From NCBI GenBank assembly GCA_003354055.1, contig PIVQ01000279.1, positions 1 to 8,684 on the forward strand: DNA of 8,684 nt, given 5' to 3'. How positions within the stretch are numbered: the first letter of the stretch is position 1; every line of letters starts with the position of its first letter. Shown here one piece after another: positions 1-7,229 of this stretch. Position numbers and translations under genes: made by a program. The stretch is from Desulfobacteraceae bacterium. Lineage in GTDB: Bacteria; Desulfobacterota; Desulfobacteria; Desulfobacterales; Desulfobacteraceae. The notes under the pieces are model-generated. The model saw only the letters and a list, made by a program, of their open reading frames with translations, ran no database searches and had not been told where the DNA came from.

Positions 1-213
1 GGTATTTCAAGGGGGTTGCTGCAACGCATTGAAAAAGGCAATCTCAAATGTGAAATCGGAGCCGTGTTCGAAGTGGCAACCATTGTTGGCATCAAGCTGT
101 TTGAGGCCGATGGAAACGCCTTGACGAAACACCTGCGTCAAACAAAGGAAAAGCTGGCGCTCATGCCAAAATCTGTTCGCAAGAAATCAAAAAAGATACA
201 TGATGACTTTTAA
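1..213 (+). CDS. hipB: HipB-like XRE-family antitoxin, 3' part only
   Basis: The reading frame is open from base 1 and ends at TAA 211-213, giving 70 residues of a gene that begins left of the window. The visible part starts inside a helix-turn-helix: the residues LLQRIEKGN followed by FEVATIVGIKLFE match the recognition helix and the last helices of a Cro/C1-type (XRE) DNA-binding domain of the kind found in HipB-like antitoxins. The C-terminal tail is basic (VRKKSKKIHDDF). In HipBA systems the antitoxin binds operator DNA upstream of the operon, represses it together with the toxin, and neutralises the kinase. The last 14 bases overlap the start of the hipA-like gene, which strongly supports the pairing. 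The promoter and operators would lie outside the window. An internal TTG at 16 could be read as a start, but the HTH homology continues upstream of it, so the gene is partial rather than short. Confidence 0.85.
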   Translation, partial: GISRGLLQRIEKGNLKCEIGAVFEVATIVGIKLFEADGNALTKHLRQTKEKLALMPKSVRKKSKKIHDDF

Positions 214-1450
214 GACAGAGAAAGACGCCTTTGTCTGGATATGGCTGCCCGGTAAAACTAAGCCTGTTGTGGCCGGGCGGCTTGAAGCTGATAACGGTAA
301 TATCGTGTTCAACTATGGTAAAAGTTACTTGGAGCGTGTCGGTGACCATAAGCCTGCAATTGCAATTTACGAACCCGAGTTGCCGCTAAGGACTGGATTG
401 CTGCCTTTGCCCGAAGGCCTGACCATGCCCGGATGTATCAGGGATGCTGCGCCTGATGCATGGGGAAGACGTGTGATTATCAACAAAAAGTTAGGGCGCA
501 AAGGTGCCGGTACTGATACAGCCGATTTAGATGAATTGACCTACCTGCTGGAGTCTGGCTCGGATCGGATTGGTGCGCTTGATTTTCAACGCTCACCTAC
601 AGAATATGTGTCGCGCACTGTAAATAATGTCAGCATGGAAGAGTTGATTCAATCCGCAGAAAAAGTCGAGAACGGCGTCCCCCTCACACCGGAATTGGAT
701 CAGGCGCTGTTTCATGGCAGCTCTATTGGGGGGGCTCGTCCTAAAGCCTTAGTTGAAGACCACGGCAAAAAATACGTGGCCAAATTTTCGTCCAGTACTG
801 ATCTGTACAGCGTCGTTAAAGCTGAATTTATCGCCATGCGGTTAGCTGAATTGGCAGGATTGAATGTTGCACCGGTAAAACTGAAAAAAGCAGCTAACAA
901 AGACGTACTTTTGATCGAGCGCTTCGATCGCGAGCCAAAAGGCGACAAGTGGACACGCAAGGCTATGGTCTCAGCTTTGACTCTGTTTGGCCTGGATGAC
1001 ATGATGGCACGTTACGCCAGTTATGAAACATTATCCGAAATTATCCGTCACCGTTTTACAAATCCAAACGCTACCCTGAAAGAGCTTTTTTCTAGACTCG
1101 TCTTTAATATTCTGTGCGGCAATACCGACGACCATGCGGCGTTTTGGGACGGTAAAGCACTAACCATGACGCCTGCTTATGACATTTGCCCACAAGGTCG
1201 CACAGGTAATATGGCTTCTCAGGCCATGCTCATATCCGGCGACAATAATCTGAGCCAACTCGCGACCTGCCTTGAGACTGCGCACAACTTTCTTCTTTCT
1301 GAAGAAGAAGCCCGCGAAATATTCGGCGCTCTGGCTGCCGCAATCGAGCAGAATTGGGACGCTGTCTGTGCAAAAGCCGAGTTGAATGAGGTGGATAAGA
1401 AACTTCTCTGGAAACGTCAGTTTCTAAATCCCTATTCGGTTGAGCAATAG
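200..1450 (+). CDS. hipA: HipA-like serine/threonine kinase toxin
   Basis: This 416-residue protein has the layout of HipA toxins. The N-terminal subdomain (about 1-110) includes the stretch around PGCIRDAAPDAWGRR. The kinase core follows: the glycine-rich ATP loop HGSSIGGARPK at 172-182, a KYVAKFSS strand near 191-198, the conserved LIERFDRE segment near 234-241, the catalytic loop GNTDDHAAFWDG at 307-318 with D310 as the expected catalytic base, and PAYDICP near 324-330 with D328 as the expected metal ligand. All key motifs look intact, so the enzyme is probably active. Known HipA proteins phosphorylate a translation factor, classically glutamyl-tRNA synthetase, and cause growth arrest; the target here cannot be read from sequence. 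The length is close to that of E. coli HipA (440 residues). ATG 200 and ATG 203 are both possible starts. There is no strong Shine-Dalgarno, which fits coupling to the overlapping antitoxin gene. Confidence 0.92.
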   Translation: MMTFKTEKDAFVWIWLPGKTKPVVAGRLEADNGNIVFNYGKSYLERVGDHKPAIAIYEPELPLRTGLLPLPEGLTMPGCIRDAAPDAWGRRVIINKKLGRKGAGTDTADLDELTYLLESGSDRIGALDFQRSPTEYVSRTVNNVSMEELIQSAEKVENGVPLTPELDQALFHGSSIGGARPKALVEDHGKKYVAKFSSSTDLYSVVKAEFIAMRLAELAGLNVAPVKLKKAANKDVLLIERFDREPKGDKWTRKAMVSALTLFGLDDMMARYASYETLSEIIRHRFTNPNATLKELFSRLVFNILCGNTDDHAAFWDGKALTMTPAYDICPQGRTGNMASQAMLISGDNNLSQLATCLETAHNFLLSEEEAREIFGALAAAIEQNWDAVCAKAELNEVDKKLLWKRQFLNPYSVEQ

Positions 1451-1553
1451 GCATGAACTTTGTGGATCCTATTCGAAGATCCGATAGGGTAAACACGCTT
1501 TTATTAGGGCTTATATCTATGTTTTCATCTCAAAGTATAACCCGCCGCTACAA

Positions 1554-1587
1554 AGGCCGGCTCCCTTTCAGGAGCCGGCCTGTTTTG
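1554..1587. terminator. Hairpin terminator between convergent genes
   Basis: GGCCGGCTCC at 1555-1564 and GGAGCCGGCC at 1571-1580 form a perfect 10-bp GC-rich stem, extended to 11 bp by the A1554-T1581 pair, with a six-base loop (CTTTCA). On the + strand it is followed by TGTTTTG, a modest T-tract, so it fits an intrinsic terminator for the hipBA operon. On the minus strand the tail is only CTTTG, so termination of the converging permease remnant is less certain. A weaker imperfect hairpin (CCTAT 1468-1472 with ATAGG 1484-1488) lies just after the hipA stop and has no T-tract. Confidence 0.8.
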
Positions 1588-1606
1588 TAAGAAAACGATC
1601 ACGCCA

Positions 1607-2191
1607 TCAATTTTCAGCAGGCAGTTCCATGGTCTTGGAAATTTTGAGTCGGCTTTCTAAAAAGATATGCAATACCACCCCGACCCCTAACCCCCAGGCA
1701 GCGCCGTGCATGGCAAGGACCACTGCCATGGTGCCGGCAACTCCCAGTTGAATGGGTTCTTTGATCTGCTTGAATGCCGTGATGATGCACAGGTATCCTG
1801 TGACCACCATGGTCAGTGAAAGACCGATGGGCAGGAAGGGTTTGAAAAAACTGACCAGGGGCAGGATGAACAGGGCAATAAAGCCTGCGATCCAGAAGGT
1901 ACCGCTGCCGCTGAATATGGAATCCATGGCAGGTCTGCCCTGGCGATAACGATCCGCAACAGTGGCCGTAACCGCTGTCCATATGGGACCGGCAAGCCCC
2001 GGGTACGGGGCAAAAAAGGAATGAATCACATTTCTGATCCCTGTGATGATATGGATCCGGTCCGTATCAATATCCACATGTTCATCCGGCCGGCTCTCTT
2101 CGCAACTGGCCTTGACCAGCGCCGTGCCTACGATCACATCTCCACTGCGGACACTTAGAGCAAAGGGTATGCCAAATATATGTTTTTGCAC
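1607..2191 (-). pseudogene. C-terminal remnant of a polytopic (NCS2-like) permease
   Basis: The minus-strand frame encodes 194 residues ending at TGA (1607-1609). It has strongly hydrophobic segments at about 97-114, 118-139 and 148-178, a soluble acidic stretch around 30-46 (EESRPDEHVDID), and the conserved-looking run GPIWTAVTATVADRYRQGRP at 68-87. A helix-GxxxGP-T...R..GRP-helix-helix pattern resembles the C-terminal half of NCS2 (xanthine/uracil/AzgA-type) permeases, which normally exceed 400 residues and have 12-14 membrane segments. The class assignment is by pattern only. The most upstream possible start is GTG 2191; it lacks a ribosome-binding site, and the frame is closed only six codons further upstream by a stop at 2210-2212. 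The first residues (FGIPFALSVRSGDVIVG) already look like the inside of a protein. I infer an N-terminally truncated, probably non-functional gene. A short functional membrane protein is possible but less likely. Confidence 0.6.
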
Positions 2192-2398
2192 TAACCATTT
2201 GATTACACATTATTTTTTGCATCTCTTTCAAAAAGATGACATCAACCATTCCTGCGGCGGATTTTTTTTGAAGGCTTTTTCATACAAGAATCGAAAACAC
2301 GGTTGCGGGAGAGGTTAACGACGGCATAGACATTGCCACAGGCCTTATCCTTAATAATGGAATATCCAGGCATTCATGCCCCTTTTATCTTGGTGCAG

Positions 2399-2515
2399 GA
2401 AAAACCCTTCACCCTCCCCTTAAAGCGAAACTCAGTCTAACACCCTGGTTTTCAATAGAAAACCCACAGGGTTGCACTTTAACCATTGAATTATAAATTT
2501 AGTGTAGGGTTTTTC
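2399..2515. repeat. Long-range inverted repeat, 10-base arms
   Basis: GAAAAACCCT at 2399-2408 is the exact reverse complement of AGGGTTTTTC at 2506-2515. The arms are 97 bases apart and enclose the compact hairpin at 2442-2472. If transcribed, the arms could close a larger folded domain in the leader RNA upstream of the operon. The match is short and A/T-rich at one end, so chance is a real alternative. Confidence 0.4.
2442..2472. repeat. Bulged hairpin in the operon leader
   Basis: GGTTTTC (2447-2453) and GAAAACC (2458-2464) pair perfectly around a four-base AATA loop. Beyond a three-base bulge (CAC, 2465-2467), ACCCT (2442-2446) pairs with AGGGT (2468-2472), giving 12 base pairs in total. 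No T-tract follows on either strand, so it is not a standard intrinsic terminator. It could be an RNA structural element or a protein-binding site. It lies about 370 bases before the first operon gene. Confidence 0.45.
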
Positions 2516-2835
2516 ATACGAATACTTTCTTTTTTCCATTCCGGTTCCAAACATACCACATCCTGATTTTCTCTTTATTTTCGGCTACTTAGCATTGACA
2601 TGGCCAAACAAGATGTTGTTATTGATTTAAAGTGAAGGAAAAAACCTTCGCCTTAAGACAAATGTCCAGTATTCTTTTTTCACCCCAGACACACCCACGC
2701 CAAAAACAGCCCATCATTTCAGATGCTTATCGCCCAATTCTTCATATGGTATTGGTTTTGCAATTAAGGCTAATCGTTGCTCCACCAAATTTTTTAAGTA
2801 AAAAGCTGCTGAATCGGAAGGTCAGTGTAATTGAC

Positions 2836-2839
2836 AGGG
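2836..2839 (+). promoter_or_regulatory. Ribosome-binding site that selects start 2847
   Basis: AGGG lies seven bases before ATG 2847 and is the best Shine-Dalgarno match near the gene start. The alternative in-frame ATG at 2889 has its nearest purine-rich match (AGAGG, 2866-2870) 18 bases away, which is too far. This favours the upstream start, although the signal peptide would work from either. Confidence 0.5.
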
Positions 2840-2846
2840 CGAAGCT

Positions 2847-5360
2847 ATGCATAAATTTTTTAAACAGAGGAAAATACTGAAAAAACACATGCAGAATAAT
2901 CAGCTGATACAGATTGTAAGACCTGGTTTGTTTTTACTTGTTCTATTTTTTCTCATGGCTGCTGTGTCTTCAACTCTTCAAGCAGACGGATTGCCCCCGG
3001 CATCAAATCAATTGGCATTGTACCCCTATTCTTATCACCAGGATTTTGAAACAGAGGATCCCTTCAGGAAATGGAAAAGCAATGGATCGTTTAAAATAAA
3101 TTATAAGGGGCTTACATCTGAACGATCAACATCAGGGAGCAAATCTTTTAAAATTGATATTACATTTGGCACAGCAACCTATGTGTACTGGAAAATACCA
3201 ATGACCGTACCTTTAGAAGGGAAATTGGATTTTTCGGGTGATATTTTTGTATCCAATATAAACAATGCCGCAGCAGCCCTTGGGGCCAATATTGATCTTT
3301 CTCCCTTCCCTCGTTCAGGTGTGACAATACTGCCTAAGCAAAACAAAGCGTCCGACATGTGGAAAACGCAGCGAATCAACCTCATTGATGCGGGTCTTTC
3401 CAAAGCCACGGTCCAGACCGGTAAATACCTTGGAGATGGGACACCACTGGATGTAGGAATCTACACCGATAAAATCGGTTTGTTCCTGTTTGGAAAAAAA
3501 GGATCTTCTATCACCGTTTATATTGACAATATCATGGTCAGTGGCAGGGTTCCCGACAATGAAGAATACAAAGAACAGTCTGAAAACGCATGGCGATCCT
3601 ATAAAACCAGGAATGATAATGAAATAGACACACTTGTCAAACAAATAGGAAATCTTGAGGACAAGCGCGTTAAAACGCTGTTACAGCCCTATGCAAACAG
3701 AGGGTATATCTTTGCTGACGAATATGATGAACTCAAATTAATTGCAGCCGATTTAAACTACAGGGTTTCGTATTGGAACAACAATCAAGATATAGCGACT
3801 TTCCCCTTAGACCCTTTAACAAACAGAAAAATTCTGCCGTATATGTATCCGGTTCCGGCATTTCCCGGATCTGTTCTTCAGATCAACGCAACTCCGGGTG
3901 AATATGAGCCTGCCTCCTTTGTCATTAGGGCCCAAAAAAACATAGAGAATTTAGCAATCTCGACCAGTGATTTTCTTTCCGAGACAGGAAACAAAATATT
4001 GGCAAAAGCTGTTGATATTCGTCTGGTCAAGTGCTGGTACCAGGCAGGGGCAACTGATGTCAAAAAAGAAAGAAGAAGATATTTAACACCTGAGCTGCTG
4101 TTAAAGGATGATTCACTTATAAGAACCGACATTAGAACCCAAACAAACTTTCTTAAAGTTCTCGTCGACAATCAGGAACAATACATTGATATTTCCCATA
4201 AAAACGCAACCATACCTGAGAATGCCTTGATCTATGATTCCCAGTCCCTTCTGCCTTTTGATTTAAAGGAAAACGAAAACAAACAGATATGGCTGACCTT
4301 CAACATCCCTAAGGATTCACAGCCAGGCCGGTACATTGGGAAAATCCATATTCAGGGAGATGCAATATCTGCCGGCCCTGTATCCGCAACCCTTGAGATG
4401 CAAATCACGGTTCTTGATTTCACGCTTCCCAAGCCCAGTCTTGAGTATTCCATTTATTATACCGGCAAGCTTGTGACACATCCTGTCGGTGTGACATCTG
4501 AGTATAAAAACTTAACCCAGTACCAACATGAGATGAACAATCTGAAAACCCATGGCATAGCGTCAGCCACCATTTATCAGACACTTGACAAAAGGCCGGA
4601 TACAGCGCTTCAGATAAGGGCTGCGACCGGGATATCAGGTGCAAATCTATATGTCCTAGGCACCAAGACTTCCCATCCTGTGGATGACAACCCATTGGAA
4701 CGCCTTACAGGTGATGTATTGAAATGGATGCAATATGCCCGGCAGTTTCAATATGAAAATGTGTATATCTACGGAATCGATGAAGCAGGTACAGAAGTAA
4801 TATTATCCCAGAGAAAGGCATGGGAAGCTGTGCATCAGGCAGGGGCAGGCATATTCGTTGCCAGCCCCAAAAATGGTGTGGATGTCGCAAACGGGTTATT
4901 GAATATCGGGGTTCTCAACAGATCTTTGGACCCTGATGCTGCGGAAAACTGGCATTTGAACGGGGCCAGGGTGTTTTCATACGGAAATCCCCAGGTTGGT
5001 GTTGAAAACCCAGCAATATACCGGCAGAACTACGGCCTTGATTTGTGGATTGCAGGATATGACGGGGCCATGAATTTTGCCTATCAGTATGGAATGGGCC
5101 ATATCTGGAATGATTTTGACCATGAAAGATACCGTGACCATGTGTTTGCCTATCCTGTGAGCAATGGAGTTATCGATACCATCCAATGGGAGGGATTTCG
5201 TGAAGGTGTTGACGACGTAAGATACCTTACAAAACTGCTTTTGCTGGATCCTGCCTCAGAAGAATCGATACGGATATGGTTGCGCAAATTAAAAAAGGAC
5301 GGCCTGTCAATGGGCCAGATCAGGGATCGGCTAATTCAAAGATGCAGGCAATATTTATAA
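2847..5360 (+). CDS. Exported DUF4091-type glycoside-hydrolase-like protein
   Basis: This 837-residue protein opens with a basic n-region and a hydrophobic core (about 28-42) ending in STLQA, with likely signal peptidase cleavage after A46; no lipobox cysteine is seen. A beta-sandwich follows (about 55-233), starting YHQDFETEDPFRKW and ending YIDNIMVSG, resembling a sugar-binding module. A charged helical linker covers about 235-310. A second beta-rich domain (about 335-525) contains GEYEPASFVIRA (351-362), typical of proteins annotated DUF4091. A TIM-barrel-like domain (about 530-800) carries IYGIDEAG (641-648) and WEGFREGVDDVRYL (781-794), also characteristic of that group. D645/E646 and E782/E786 are candidate catalytic acids. 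The inferred role is to bind or cleave a polysaccharide in the periplasm or at the cell surface; substrate and activity are not visible. It heads the operon, nine bases before the next gene, which suggests trimming of the polymer made by the locus. The fold assignment is by motif recognition only. Confidence 0.82.
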   Translation: MHKFFKQRKILKKHMQNNQLIQIVRPGLFLLVLFFLMAAVSSTLQADGLPPASNQLALYPYSYHQDFETEDPFRKWKSNGSFKINYKGLTSERSTSGSKSFKIDITFGTATYVYWKIPMTVPLEGKLDFSGDIFVSNINNAAAALGANIDLSPFPRSGVTILPKQNKASDMWKTQRINLIDAGLSKATVQTGKYLGDGTPLDVGIYTDKIGLFLFGKKGSSITVYIDNIMVSGRVPDNEEYKEQSENAWRSYKTRNDNEIDTLVKQIGNLEDKRVKTLLQPYANRGYIFADEYDELKLIAADLNYRVSYWNNNQDIATFPLDPLTNRKILPYMYPVPAFPGSVLQINATPGEYEPASFVIRAQKNIENLAISTSDFLSETGNKILAKAVDIRLVKCWYQAGATDVKKERRRYLTPELLLKDDSLIRTDIRTQTNFLKVLVDNQEQYIDISHKNATIPENALIYDSQSLLPFDLKENENKQIWLTFNIPKDSQPGRYIGKIHIQGDAISAGPVSATLEMQITVLDFTLPKPSLEYSIYYTGKLVTHPVGVTSEYKNLTQYQHEMNNLKTHGIASATIYQTLDKRPDTALQIRAATGISGANLYVLGTKTSHPVDDNPLERLTGDVLKWMQYARQFQYENVYIYGIDEAGTEVILSQRKAWEAVHQAGAGIFVASPKNGVDVANGLLNIGVLNRSLDPDAAENWHLNGARVFSYGNPQVGVENPAIYRQNYGLDLWIAGYDGAMNFAYQYGMGHIWNDFDHERYRDHVFAYPVSNGVIDTIQWEGFREGVDDVRYLTKLLLLDPASEESIRIWLRKLKKDGLSMGQIRDRLIQRCRQYL

Positions 5361-5364
5361 AAGG
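5361..5364 (+). promoter_or_regulatory. Ribosome-binding site of the asparagine synthetase-like gene
   Basis: AAGG directly follows the stop codon of the upstream gene and lies five bases before ATG 5370. It is a short but reasonably placed Shine-Dalgarno in the nine-base intergenic gap, consistent with reinitiation after the upstream gene. Confidence 0.5.
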
Positions 5365-5369
5365 CCCCT

Positions 5370-7229
5370 ATGTCAGATATCGCAGGAATTATAAACCTGA
5401 ACCATACGGTACAGGCAAGTGCACAGGACTTAAAATCGATGCTTAAGGCTATGGCACCTTTGGTAAAGACAGATAAGATTGGAATGACAGGTATGCACAC
5501 CGTTGCAATGCCGGACGGTTCGGCTGCGGCCGGAAAAACGGTATGCAGTGAGCAGTCCTACGAAAAAGAGGCCTGTGATATTTTTATGGTCGGCGAAATC
5601 TATAATGATGCTGTTTTCAAGGGGGACTCTCCTGAGACCTTTCTGCTGAAAAGGTATCGTACTCTGGGTGCTGAAAACTTTGCAAAAGGAGTAAACGGTT
5701 CTTTTTCAGCTGTCATCATGGACCATGCAAACAAAACGGTCTTACTGGTTACAGACCATATGAATTCCTGTCCCCTCTATTTTGCAATTATTAGAGACCA
5801 ATTGTTTTTTGCCTCCCAGGTAAAAGGTCTTTTGGCAGTAGAATCCATCCCCCGGGAACCCGACACAAAGGCACTTTTCTCTCTTTCAACAGCAGGATGC
5901 ATATTAGGCAGGGAAACCATCTGCAAAAGCATTAAAAAAATGGACTATGCCACGGTTTGCCGTATCAAAAACGAGAGAATAGATCACATCCCCTATTGGC
6001 GGTTCACAATTGATCCTGAAGACGACAAAGGCAAGAGCCACTATCTGGACGGTATGTCAGACCATATTAGGACGGCTGTTAAAAGACAGACCCCACAAGG
6101 AGAATCTATTGCCGTCATGTTGAGCGGCGGATATGACTCAAGGGGGATTCTGGCTGCCATGGCAGATGTTAAAAGTGTGCAGGCCATATCCTTAACAAGC
6201 GGCAGATCAGATAATGCATTGGGTGATTGTGCTGTTGCCAAAAAAATTGCAGCTTACCTTGAGATTGATTTTTCCACTATGCGTTACGATGCTTCCAACT
6301 TTGAAAAGGCAATGCAGGAATCGGTTTATGCCTCTGACGGCGCTGCAGGTTTTGTTTTTGAGAATGTCTGGCAGGATATACGCCGGAAAACAAAGGCCCG
6401 AACGTTAATATTTGGGGATACAAGCATGCTGGGCTCAAAAGACCGACTAACCAGACATGACGATATTCCGGATCTCCTTGAGCTGTCGGTTTTAAGCCGG
6501 ATGACCTTTCTGGCGCCTTTCATCAACCCCTGTTTTTCAAATGAGTTTGCCATCCATGCCGAAAACATTTCCCATGCCCTGATGCAGGGCGCAAAAGACA
6601 AAAACAGATGGGATAGTTTTTATGAACTGTACTATGAAAACAGGCTGATTCATTTTCTATTGCCCAGAAGAAAAATAATAACCGGGCATGGCCTGAATGT
6701 CAGAAATCCCCTGCTGGATCTGGACCTGATCAATTTTGTCAGAATATTGCCGGTAAAGTATCGAAAAGAGAAGTTACTTTTTAAACAGTGTGTCCTGACA
6801 ATAAATCCATCCCTTTTAAATATCCCTTTGGCCGATAAAAACGAAACCATCAATTACCACCCCTTCCTTGCCAAGGCTGAACAGGATTATTCAAGCATCT
6901 CGACTCTTTTCTTTAATGACAACCCGCTTTTTAATCATTATTTCAATGACAGGGCGATGAAAGCCCTTGTAAAAAAAGTAACGGATTCATCTTCCGGGAC
7001 CTGTCACACATCAAAGACCCATTCAAACAATTTTCGCAGGATGATTCCCAGACCTGTAAAAAAAATCCTGCGAAATTTCTGGCATGCCAGGCCAATGTGC
7101 AATGACGTACAACTCCTTTTGAACATGATGGCCGTGGCCATGACCTTAAAGCATTTCTATCATTTTAAGGGAGAGAAGATTGGGATGGAAAAAGCTCCAG
7201 ACTGTTTCCGATCTGCAAAGGCGGTTTAA
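5370..7229 (+). CDS. Asparagine synthetase-like protein, degenerate glutaminase domain
   Basis: This 619-residue protein has the two-domain layout of the AsnB family. The N-terminal Ntn-hydrolase-like domain (about 1-205) keeps the fold markers IAGI (4-7), GEIYND (75-80) and NGSFSAVIMD (109-118). It begins MSDIAGI instead of MCGIAGI, so the nucleophilic cysteine is serine. The usual HRRL glutamine-binding segment is absent, and the Asn before GEIYN is V74. Glutaminase activity is therefore unlikely. The synthetase domain (about 225-480) retains the ATP pyrophosphatase PP-loop LSGGYDSRG (251-259) and VRNPLLD (444-450), but the canonical GDGGDELFGG-like loop reads FGDTSMLGS (348-356). It may adenylate a carboxylate and use free ammonia or an internal amine, as beta-lactam synthetases and lasso-peptide cyclases do, or amidate a sugar acid. 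Substrate unknown. The C-terminal 120 residues have no recognised domain. The stop codon shares one base with the flippase start. It is not expected to make asparagine for general metabolism. Confidence 0.85.
   Translation: MSDIAGIINLNHTVQASAQDLKSMLKAMAPLVKTDKIGMTGMHTVAMPDGSAAAGKTVCSEQSYEKEACDIFMVGEIYNDAVFKGDSPETFLLKRYRTLGAENFAKGVNGSFSAVIMDHANKTVLLVTDHMNSCPLYFAIIRDQLFFASQVKGLLAVESIPREPDTKALFSLSTAGCILGRETICKSIKKMDYATVCRIKNERIDHIPYWRFTIDPEDDKGKSHYLDGMSDHIRTAVKRQTPQGESIAVMLSGGYDSRGILAAMADVKSVQAISLTSGRSDNALGDCAVAKKIAAYLEIDFSTMRYDASNFEKAMQESVYASDGAAGFVFENVWQDIRRKTKARTLIFGDTSMLGSKDRLTRHDDIPDLLELSVLSRMTFLAPFINPCFSNEFAIHAENISHALMQGAKDKNRWDSFYELYYENRLIHFLLPRRKIITGHGLNVRNPLLDLDLINFVRILPVKYRKEKLLFKQCVLTINPSLLNIPLADKNETINYHPFLAKAEQDYSSISTLFFNDNPLFNHYFNDRAMKALVKKVTDSSSGTCHTSKTHSNNFRRMIPRPVKKILRNFWHARPMCNDVQLLLNMMAVAMTLKHFYHFKGEKIGMEKAPDCFRSAKAV
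7217..7221 (+). promoter_or_regulatory. Ribosome-binding site of the flippase gene
   Basis: AAAGG lies inside the end of the upstream gene, seven bases before ATG 7229. It supports this start, which overlaps the upstream stop by one base (TAATG), a common translational coupling arrangement. Confidence 0.6.

Larger units (their letters stand above)
2192..2846. other. Gene-free region upstream of the polysaccharide operon
   Basis: About 650 bases separate the permease remnant from the operon, and no convincing gene is present. The region is rich in A/T tracts (for example eight Ts at 2262-2269) and has several small hairpins, including GAAGG-A6-CCTTC at 2634-2649. Two TTGACA hexamers (2595-2600 and 2831-2836) match a sigma-70 -35 box exactly, but neither has a good -10 box at 16-18 bases, so no promoter is called. 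A + strand frame is open from 2272 to 2496 without a usable start codon. An 82-codon frame from GTG 2632 overlaps the start of the downstream gene and shows no protein-like features. The region most likely holds the operon promoter and leader, plus decayed sequence near the permease remnant. Confidence 0.6.

Noticed and set aside
1614..1982. 122-codon minus-strand frame inside the permease remnant
   Set aside because: It is rich in His, Arg, Gly and Cys, and its translation is a frame-shifted shadow of the hydrophobic permease frame.
2043..2318. 91-codon + strand frame running antisense to the permease remnant
   Set aside because: It lies mostly opposite the permease frame, has low complexity and no domain, and lacks a good ribosome-binding site.
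2601..2620. TGGCC...TTG as a sigma-54 promoter
   Set aside because: The distance between the two elements is about four bases longer than sigma-54 allows, and the GC of the -12 box is missing.
2595..2624. TTGACA at 2595-2600 as a sigma-70 promoter for the operon
   Set aside because: The -35 box is perfect, but the best hexamers at 17-18 bases (GTTATT, TTATTG) match the -10 consensus poorly, so it stays a possibility only.
2831..2860. TTGACA at 2831-2836 followed by TATGCATAAAT as a promoter
   Set aside because: The A/T-rich boxes sit only about 9-14 bases downstream, too close for a -10, and transcription would begin inside the chosen coding start. It would fit only if translation began at 2889, which lacks a ribosome-binding site.
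2632..2880. 82-codon + strand frame starting at GTG, overlapping the start of the exported hydrolase-like gene
   Set aside because: It shows no recognisable domain, its composition is not protein-like, and it overlaps the beginning of a well-supported gene in another frame.
3315..3644. 109-codon minus-strand frame inside the hydrolase-like gene
   Set aside because: It lies wholly antisense to a strongly supported coding region and has no recognisable protein features.
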